Shown here: positions 36,701 through 64,000 of the stretch, one piece after another
Position numbering within the stretch: position 1 is the first letter of the stretch
How the letters are laid out: the number at the start of each line of letters is the position of its first letter
Source of the DNA: Pterobdella sp. o SKG-2022
Taxonomy: Eukaryota > Annelida > Clitellata > Hirudinida > Piscicolidae
NCBI GenBank assembly: GCA_964035795.1
Contig: OZ038325.1
Coordinates: 7,347,621 to 7,411,620, forward strand
DNA: 64,000 bases
Direction: 5' to 3'
Made by a program: the position numbers and the translations under genes
The notes under the pieces: generated by a model
What the model was told of the DNA's origin: nothing
What the model saw: the letters and a program-made list of their open reading frames with translations, nothing else
Databases searched by the model: none

Positions 36701-38899
36701 ACCCAACTAAGCAACAACAACCAAACTAAGACCCTATCCAATAAAGCCTTTAAAACCCACCAAAACCAACCCAACTACTATTAAAAATTTTCATTACAAC
36801 CAACACACCACAACCAAGCCAACTCCAAACACCCACAAAACCCCCTATCTTCTTTCCCTAAGGCTTCACCAACGACGAGTTGAGCTCGTGGAGTCTGCAT
36901 GCAGATCCCTGTATGTCTATGCTGGATGAGTGGTTTGCTGTTAACAATGCTAGAGAGGCTACAAGAGGTTGGTGGGGTGTTATCTGTGTAGACAGTGAAA
37001 TTGTATACATTTGAATTAGTATTTATATGCATACAAAGCTCTTTATGGAAATTTGATACAACGAAAAAATTGAGGGACTGCTGGATTGAAAAACTGATTA
37101 TTAATTATGGAAAAATATAGTTATATTTAATGTTTTGAATAAAATTTCAAAATCTAATGTAATTTATGTATGAAAAAACTAAAAAACTAGGATCTCATCA
37201 TAAATCAATAGCAAATGATTAATTTGATAGTGTATTTTATTCGCTAGGTGTCTTGGCGGTTCTTGATGATATGCAGGCAACAGAAGCGTGGAAGATTCTC
37301 AAAGAAGCTGTGGATAAAGCAGGTTTGTATTTTTTTCTCTTTTCATCCAACCAATCATTAGTAGGGATATTTTATTTATATTTTTTGAAATTGCATTTTA
37401 TGGCTAACACGATAAATGATCTGAACTTGTGAATCAACTCAACATGAACTTTATACGCTATTTTTATAGACTAAGTTTTAAATGACAGATATTATAAAGT
37501 TTTCATTGTGTCAAAAAAAATTCATTTTGTTCTTAGTTACTTCATTTTTTAAACACTCAGACGATATTTTATGCGAGAACGAGAAGCAGACTGAGGTAAA
37601 AAGACCAAATATTTTTTTGAGCTACCAATGGGCTCACCAAAACCAGGTTAAAGTATTGAAAGTGCACTTGGAAAAGTGTGGTTACACGTGTTGGATGGAT
37701 ATAGGTCAAATGGGTGGAGGAGATAAGCTGTATAAGAAGATAGATGAAGGAATGAGGGCGGTGAAAGTGGTGTTATGTTGTGTGTCACACAGGTATTCTG
37801 AATCGCCTAACTGCAATCGAGAGGTATAGGGGCTTAGCTTTTATAGGGTTTAGATTTTTCTAGTATTTTTTTTATGATTAATTGCATTTTGATTTTTTTT
37901 TGGTTGATTAAATTTATTGAATTTTATCGATATAAATATATCGATGACTTATCTCTTATCTTCCCCCTCTAACCATCGAAGGTGAATCTGGCAGTAACCC
38001 TGGGGAAGCCCATGATACCTCTACTAATGGAGGGGATGAAATGGCCCCCAACCGGTTCTATGGGACCGATATTTGGGGAGTTTTTATACATCCAGTTTTT
38101 CAAAGTCTCTGTTGAGTCTAAAGACGAAGTTTTCTGGCCTGAAGATAATTTCAAACAACTGGCAACTCAGATTAAACAATATGTGCAACCAGAAAAAGTG
38201 CCGCAGGGTGATTTATGTTTTGTTTTATTGAATGTTGTTTATGATGTTGCAATTAAACCTATGTATTGTGTTTACAAATTATTCGATTTTTGTTTTATCA
38301 AAGTTGATATTGCACAAAACTACATTTCCTATAATAATTTTTCTAATGCTTGATTCTAAGTTTTTATCTCTATTTACTGCTCTAAATGACTAACGCTTTG
38401 TGGTAGACAATTGCGAACAAGTTAATGGTTTTTTTAAATTTTGTTCACCATCACAGACTCACCGTACAAAAACTGGTTCGGAAACACCAAGCAATCATCA
38501 GACAGAAGGCCTTCCCAAATGTATCTTGAAAGAATTTTCTTTATAAAGAAAATTTCATTTGTTGAGGATTATTGACAATTGAATTGAAACTTAACTTCAC
38601 TCAGAGAGAAGAAAGGGCCAAGTAAGAGAATACGTCCAGTTCCTAACAAGCCCAACCCAAGAGTATCTGATTCTTCAGACAAAAGGCCACAGAAGTTGGG
38701 AGAGAAAAATGAACTATCGAGCAAAACCTCGAGTCTTCCCAAATCTCTTACTAACAGACAAGCTCCTTCAGTAGGAATACCCAAAACCATGAGTAACAGG
38801 AGAGATTCTAACCCAAGCAAATTTACTACTGCCAAAAATGTTCCAGCATCCAAAATACCTCCTACGAACAAAGCGGCATCGATCAGAAAGGAGAAATGA
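30724..38899 (+). CDS. Death-domain and TIR-domain protein with helical N-terminus
   Basis: Exons: 30724-30735, 31051-31151, 31366-31486, 31801-31913, 32299-32431, 32560-32699, 32922-33069, 33099-33108 (inferred), 33299-33436, 33688-33816, 34026-34102, 34308-34429, 34590-34746, 35039-35147, 35417-35522, 35631-35722, 35845-35984, 36320-36416, 36863-36967, 37248-37322, 37561-37823, 37982-38207, 38457-38520, 38605-38899; 990 residues. About 1-535 is predicted helical and solenoid-like, without a recognised family. 539-616 is a heptad-type coiled coil (DKSMDGLKKGMDENVERIDK). About 630-708 is a Death domain (GKDWKLLGRRLGF, MLDEWF). 724-860 is TIR: IFLSYQW, GYTCWMDIGQMGGGDKLY, NCNREVNLAV, GKPMIPLLMEGMKWPP. 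The tail is basic and Ser/Pro-rich. TIR-Death proteins are known in invertebrates as signalling or immune proteins. Glu796 aligns with SARM1 catalytic Glu642, so NADase activity is possible. The four-codon first exon (MVNK) is chosen from context ACCATGG and phase only. Confidence 0.87.
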
Positions 38900-40218
38900 A
38901 AATTGATTTATTGAATTATTATGTTCGGTTTTTTAACAAAAAACATCAAATAAGAGAAATTTTTAATACATTTATTGAGAATCGGAAGCTATAATTTTCG
39001 ATAAGTTTAGCTTTATCATAAAACGTTTGCGGAAAATTATGTTTTTCGTTATAAAATATTGAAGAAAAATACATACGATGTCTCTGTGTTCAGTTTCACT
39101 TTGAACCAAAATCTAGATATGAAATGTATTTTTTAGTTTTAGATGGAATTACTGATAAATTAGTTTATTGTTTTAAAAGCATCGTTAAATTTAGGCAGTT
39201 TGTTCATGTATAAAATATTTAGACATAGAATACATAGATATAGATTGTGATTGTATAAATTGTGATAAGTTGCCACATATTTTGCCATTTTGATAACAAA
39301 AACTATGAAATCGTGATCAATTTTAAAGCTAGTAAATGAATTTTGAATTTAAATTTATTTTGAAAATTTCATTTTATCAAATATGTTTTAAAAACATGTT
39401 AAAAGGATATTTTCAGTGAAAAGAATAATCTTCAAAATTCAGAGAAAACTTTGTTTAGTTTGATAATTTTATTTATAACCAAGATAGTTTTTTCCTCTTT
39501 TTTTTTATTTGGCTTGCTTTATTTTCACGAAATTGATTTAACCAGTTTCTTTCGAATTAATTAACTTTTTCGTGTTTTTTCAACAAAACCAACGAATTTT
39601 TGCAGTTTTCATATTTTCAGAATAAATGTACAAATGAATGAATTAATCTAAACAGCTATACTTTTAAAAAATTTTATAACCTTTCAATAGAAAAAATAAA
39701 GCAAATGAGGTTGTGAGAAAAATTGAATAGAAAGCAAATGCACTCAAAAGCTATCCGTAAAGAAAGACAAAATATATGTGTATGTGACTAAAAGTTGGAA
39801 TTTTGTTTTTATAACGGGTCACAACACGTACCAAGCATGGAATGCTATCCATATTGATTGTATAATGTTTCTTTTGTCTAGTTTCAGTCGAAAATTAATC
39901 TCTTTTGAATACGCTATCCTCTTAATAGACAACTTCTAAAAAACATTGTTTTAGTTAACTTTAAAGTTGTATTTAATTGTTTAAAGACAGTTAATGCTTC
40001 TTGTTATTTGAATGGAGTTGTTAGACACATCTTGTGCATGTTAATATTTATGAATCAATGAAGTTCCAGGCCTGCGAAATAAAGAGAATTTTACCAAATA
40101 GGCATAAGTGAAAATATTTTTGTTTTATTTGTCTGAAACTTGGATGTTTAAAAATGAAATTAAATTAAAAATTGGATAATTTGAGCGCCTCTGAAAGACC
40201 ACAACTGGCTGATAAGAC
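38900..40218. other. Spacer between Death-TIR and ERG genes
   Basis: 1.3 kb, AT-rich, no coding exon seen. It contains AATAAA motifs near 39620, 39693 and 40080 on plus that could end the Death-TIR transcript, and must contain the ERG promoter for this start, since both genes are on plus. Confidence 0.6.
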
Positions 40219-58712
<18,494 letters not shown>

Positions 58713-58716
58713 GATT

Positions 58717-58868
58717 GTTGTTTTTGTTATTATTTTTTTTTGTTCTTATTATTTTTTTTTGTTCTTATTATTTTTTTTTGTTTTTATTATTTTTTTTATT
58801 ATTATTATTTTTTTTGTTTTCATTATTTTTTTTGTTTTTATTATTTTTTTTTGTTTTTATTATTTTTT
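58717..58868. repeat. T-rich tandem repeat
   Basis: Repeated units of TTATTATTTTTTTTTGTT with CTTATT or TTTATT variants, about eight copies of 17-20 bp each. Confidence 0.75.
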
Positions 58869-59031
58869 CATTTTTTGTCATAGTTGCAATTTCACTAGTA
58901 TCATCAATTTATCATCTTAATTGACATAATAAAAACATTTTTAATTGAAATGCTAACAAGTATCAATGCCACTATTAATAATAATGCTATTCCTATTCTC
59001 ATCATCACCAAAATAATTTTCATTATTATTA

Positions 59032-59068
<37 letters not shown>

Positions 59069-59184
59069 TATTGTTAATGTTGCTATCATCAGTATCATCA
59101 CTACCACTCACTCAGACACATAGGGGTATTAGAAGACAAAATGAGAAAAGATATAATACGCATATTAACACTGGTCAAAAGCAG

Positions 59185-59245
59185 GCTCCCGGACTCGAAT
59201 CTCCAACCTTTCGTTTGATCTCTTCCACTCGGCGTCGCGTGTTAC
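59185..59245 (-). repeat. tRNA-derived SINE-like fragment
   Basis: On minus, GACGCCGAGTGG (59236-59225) resembles a Pol III A box and GATTCGAGTCC (59201-59191) resembles a B box, 23 nt apart, flanked by GGTTGG and GGGAGCC. The spacing is shorter than in a functional tRNA and no full cloverleaf is apparent, so a decayed SINE or tRNA pseudogene is more likely. Confidence 0.4.
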
Positions 59246-61849
59246 TTCCGCCCATTTATACCCATTACTTGTCTGTCTATACATGTGTGTTTGTGTTTTT
59301 GTGTAAGTTTTTGTTTGCTTGTTTGTTTGGATGTTGGTGTTTTTTTTGTGTACGCGTTTCAGTTTATGTTTGTTTTTTTTCAAGTTGATCAGCTGTTTTT
59401 AGATTGAATCCCATGTGGGAATGTGTTTTTTTGTTGAATTGCGCATTGTATGTGTGTTACGGAGGTGCATTTGAATGTGTTTTTAGGTTCATTTTGGTTT
59501 TTCCATCGTGTCTTCAACCATGTTTTTTATTTCCGTGTTATATTTTTATTTATCATTATTTTCATTATTTTATTTTTTTTTATTGGTCTTTTATGCAAGC
59601 AACAATACACTAAAGTTGAGTTGTTTGATTCCACCATTTTCTATTTGGACCTCATTATTTTTATTATACTATTATTATTTTTGTTATTTTTATCGTTATC
59701 ATTTTTATTATTGTTATTCTTTTTTGCTTCAGCGCGAAAGATTGCTTCTAGGATGCGCGCCATCCTCTAGTTTTTTTTACCTCTACAAGCTTTGCTATTA
59801 GATCTCGACAAAAAATAAATAATAAATTTATTATGTTTTTTTTCTGGATATATTCAGATAGATTTTTATCCAAATTGTCTTTGTAAAGAGAAGAATATTT
59901 AAAACTTATTTTGACTTTTCTATTTATATCTTTGTGTGTTATATTATTCAAGAATATCCTTGCATGCTACTGGTTGAAAATTGGCACTTATTACGTATTC
60001 AGCTTTTTATTGGTCGAAATTAGTGCTAATTTTGTTTTTCGAAATTTTATTGGTCAAAAGTTGGTACTAATTACATATTCATAATTTGTTTGTCACATCC
60101 GGTGCCTCCTCTTTCTGGACCTTTATTAGTTCAGCATCAGCCAATCTTCTTTATTCTTATTATCATTCTTATTATTTTTTCTTATTTTTATTATTATTAG
60201 TTTTATTGTTTTTTATTGTTCTTGTTTTTTATTGTTATTTATTGTTAAATTATATGTAGATCGATAATTTTTTACACAATTTCTTTCCCACTTTTCAACT
60301 GTCTTTCAGCATTCAGTTACTTCAGTACAAAAAGTTTTTTCTTGAAATTTTTCGCGTTTTTTGGCCTAATTAACTAAATTTTCATTTAAATCAAATTAAA
60401 TACCAATTTAATCTTTTTTTTCATAATTCTTGAAGCGCCTCAACTGCAGTTTAACTTAGCCTGCATCGGGTTTCATTCTCACAGGCATCTCCATTTCAAA
60501 GATGCTTTTTTTGATTTTTTTATATTATTATTTATATCTTTGTTTTTTTCATTCCATAGGTTAATTTCATTATCTGATATTCCTACACTTAGATGCTTGA
60601 AAATATGGTGATTATAATGTCTTTGAAGAAATAATTCTCATCAGATCGTACCGATAGATCCAATGATTTCTAACTATATTAATAAATAGATACTAATATA
60701 TGTTATGCTATATGAATTGATAGTTAATCACGTTGATATGTATATTATGTGATTATAATTAGCTTGGTTGATAGTGTATTAAATATATAAATCAATCAAC
60801 CAATCTCGTTCAGTTACCTCTTTCCCTTTACCAAAGATGGGGTTTGTTATTTTTGTTTTGTTTTTATTATTATTATTAATATTGTTATTATTGTTGAATT
60901 TTAATTCACTATTTTTTTTTATTTGTTTTAATATTTTTTTTATTACTTTTAGTGATCATTCATCCTTTGTAATGATGATGATGGTTATTATTGTTTTTAT
61001 AATTTTTTTTATTATTGTTTTTATAATTTTTTTATTATTGTTTTTATAATTTTTTTATTATTGTTTTTAGAAAATCAACCGAACAACATCATATTAACAG
61101 ATTTTTTCAAGACGCTTCATATTCGGTGTTTCTTGTAGTCGTGATTTCCTATCATGTCTTTGTTCTATTGTCTATGTTCATTGTATCTTTGTTCATTTAT
61201 CTATGTTTATTGTATCTATGTTGATTCAATTTTTATTAAAGTGTTTTTGTATTTTGTCTATGGTTCATTGTTCTTCGGTTTATTTTTTGTCAGTTTTCTG
61301 TATCTATGGTATATTTTCTTTGTAGTGAATCTAAGAATTACTTGTCTATGTTTACTTGTTCTTTGTTGGAAGTTTTCTGAGTTTTTTTGAATAATTTATC
61401 TATTACATGTGAACTAATTTCATTTTGCATTAAAACTGAATTCTAATTTCAAATTAATCTACAAGTTTTTGTTTGTTTTTTTGTCTGTGTGGTTGTTTTT
61501 TTTTGTTTTTCTTTCCCTATTTGATAAAATGTTTATTGTTTTTCCTTATTTTTATTTTTCATCATTCCTATTGTTTAATTGTTTTTCATGGTGTAGTTTT
61601 TGTAGTTTAGGTATTATTTCATGCATCAATACTAAAAATAATAATAGCAAAAATAATAATAGCAAAAATAATAATAATTAATTAATAATAATAACCTAAT
61701 AATAATATTAGTTATAATAATAATAAAAAAAATAATAAGATAATGATGTTTTTTATTATTGTCGATTTTAGAAGTGCTTGCCTTTTTTAACGATGCATTC
61801 TTTCAAGCTCTGTTCTCGCTACATATCATTATATGGTGTCGTAATAGTA

Positions 61850-61880
61850 ATAGTAATAATAATAATAATAATAATAATGA
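61850..61880. repeat. (AAT)n microsatellite
   Basis: A short AATAATAAT run within a longer AAT-rich area (61620-62000). Confidence 0.85.
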
Positions 61881-64000
61881 TAATAAGAAAAAATAATAGG
61901 AATAATATTAATAATGATAAAAGTAAAATAAACAATGATGGTAAAATTAAAAATTAATATTATATCTTATAAAACGAAAACCATAACAATAAAGATAAGA
62001 ATAATATTTTCATTAATATTATTATTCTTGAGAATGATAATGATCATTAATTTAGTTTAAAAGGTAATCTAGACTAAATGACTACTCATTATGAGTTTTT
62101 GAGTTGAGGTTAATAATGGTGATGATGATGATACTTGTAATAAAATTATTGTTAATGAAAGATTGTAGATTTCTATATAGGAATAAAAATACTGTTATTA
62201 CAACTAATAAAAATGAGGGTCTTAAATAATAATAATAATGATGATTATTGTTTTATGTGTAATATTATTTTTTTTGGGGATTATAGTGTTAATTTTTCTG
62301 AATTTTCGTATCTAAATCTATTTAAAAGTTTATTTTTTTAAAATTATTATTTTCAATTTTTTATTATCGTTTTTTAATATTAATAATAATCAAACTTCAA
62401 AATAGAAATTCATTTTTAAAAAATTATAAATCTTTTGTTTTGCTCATGCTTTGCCTTACATTGTCTATTGTATTTCTTTGTTTTTCTATTATATCGTTCA
62501 CAATTTTTTCATAATCTTTTTCCGTTTTGTAATCTTCGGTTTCAACTGAAGATTTTTACATTCAATTTTCCGAAGAGTATGAAAATTCCAAGTTTTTCAA
62601 CATTTTTGCATTTGATGTTCTTTGTTTTCATATTCTTTGTTTTTGGAGGCATTTTTTTGTTTGTATGTATTGTTTTTGTTTTTTATTTGATCAGTCTCTT
62701 ATTGTTATTATTATTATTATTATTAATATTATTGATGAGTTAATTAATAAAATAACGTTTAATATCTAATTTTTTTTTTATTAAAACGCTTTTTTTTCGT
62801 ATTATCTAATTTTATTAATTTTTTTAGCATAATTTATTTAATAAAAACAATATTTTTCATTTTTATTACTATTATTATTATTGTTCTTATTATTATTATT
62901 GTTCTTATTATTATTATTTTTATCATTATTATTGTAATATATTCAATCGTTATCATCACCACCGAATCATTCTGAAATTTTGTTTTCATGGCATCTTTAA
63001 GACTCCACTTTTGAATTTCACAACTTTTCAATGCTACTACAATCACCACTTTACTAATAATAGCAATGTGCGCCATTTTGTATTTCACTTTTGAAAATTT
63101 TCTCGTTTAGTCTTTATGTTGAAATTTTTTTTGTTTTTTCGTTTGTTTTTTCTTCTATATTGATGTGAGTTTTCAGCTTTTTTTAGCGTCTGCAGAAGCT
63201 CTGTTGTACGCTATATACATATATATATATATTAATAATTTACTCTTTGTTTTAATAACTTAATATATTTTTTGTTTTATATATCGTTTGTTTTAACGTG
63301 TTTTCTTGATTTTCCATTTTACATTTCTTGTTTCGTAGTACACTTGTTTGACAATATACGGAGTATTGCCCGTTTAAACACCATGATATATATTCTTTGT
63401 TTTATCACATGTTATATATTCTTTGTTCATTTGTGTTTTATTGATCGAATAGTATTCATTTGATTTCTTCACTCCAGCTCTTCTTTCAGACCTGTATCTA
63501 TTGTAACATAAGGTGTTTCTGGTCCATTTATCGCTCATTATGCACAAATTTTTTCTTATTTATGCCTTTTTTCCGTTTATCATTTTTTTTTATTTTTCTG
63601 TTTTTTTTCAGAGAATTTCGTTTTTAAAGTTTTTTTTATCCATTTATTAGTCTTATTTTTGTACTTTATCTATTGTATTGTTTTTCATTGTGTTTTTCTT
63701 GTATTTTTACTTTTAAAACCACTCTATATTATCATTATCAATACCAGATATCTCTCATCACTTTTTCATATACCATTGTTAATATCATCACTCATAGCAA
63801 CCATCTTAATCATAATTGTTGAAGTTATTATCATCATCACTTCCACTCATCATTTAAATCAATAAGTATCATTTTATATAATCAAAACAATTATAGCTAA
63901 CATTTTATCACAATATATCCTAATTTCAACGTTAAATTCATCATTAGCTTAACGTTAAAATAGCCATTATAGTTGGTGAAATATTATCTGTCAAAATACT

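Larger units (their letters stand above)
58713..64000. other. T-rich stretch without a supported gene
   Basis: Plus-strand T-rich sequence with ATT, TTTTTG and AAT repeats. Open frames here are Phe/Ile/Leu-rich and follow the base composition. The stretch may contain the rest of the ERG 3' end, since the last recognised exon can splice onward. Two less AT-rich patches stand out: a tRNA-like segment (59185-59240) and an unassigned segment at 60430-60510. Confidence 0.6.

Noticed and set aside
59404..59801. Phe/Tyr-rich small membrane proteins
   Set aside because: Three overlapping frames with composition dictated by T-richness; no conserved motif. The end (SARKIASRMRAIL) looked like an ERG coiled-coil exon, but its phase does not fit the preceding donor.
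60837..61390. Leu/Phe/Ile-rich frames as transmembrane proteins
   Set aside because: Expected in T-rich DNA; no splice or homology support.

Overview
The window is animal (metazoan) nuclear DNA. It is AT-rich, full of microsatellites, uses the standard genetic code, and carries spliced genes with GT-AG introns. Three gene products have clear animal relatives: the kinase CDK11/PITSLRE, an AFAP1-type double-PH adaptor, and an ERG (KCNH) potassium channel. Short introns, asparagine-rich proteins and GATA/CTAT/TG repeat arrays would fit a compact lophotrochozoan-like invertebrate, but the species cannot be fixed from the sequence. Exon boundaries were set by reading both strands and requiring that splice phases match. 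The four large genes reconstruct in frame almost throughout.

Layout. 1-3.9 kb is repeat-rich and non-coding. 4.0-5.2 kb (minus) holds an orphan Asn-rich reading frame. 6.76-11.05 kb (minus) is CDK11, ten exons, with its N-terminus missing. 11.25-19.04 kb is a cluster of four unrecognised genes, three strongly Cys-rich, two on each strand: a four-exon gene and an intronless gene on minus, then two intronless genes on plus. Two of them are related to each other, and the middle pair is divergent. 21.4-30.0 kb (minus) is a 13-exon AFAP1-like gene with a very large low-complexity last exon. 30.7-38.9 kb (plus), head-to-head with it, is a 24-exon gene for a protein of about 990 residues: helical N-terminal region, coiled coil, Death domain, TIR domain. 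40.2-58.7 kb (plus) is an ERG channel with an 8.3 kb intron that contains a 25-copy, 47-bp minisatellite. 58.7-64 kb is T-rich sequence with no supported gene.

How the genes relate. CDK11 (RNA processing), AFAP1 (actin/Src scaffold) and ERG (membrane excitability) are ordinary housekeeping or neuronal genes. The two less ordinary parts are the Cys-rich cluster, which looks like a lineage-specific family of structural or metal-binding proteins, and the Death-TIR gene. The latter combines a solenoid-like region, an oligomerisation module and a TIR domain in the same order as SARM1, and keeps a glutamate at the position of the SARM1 NADase catalytic residue.
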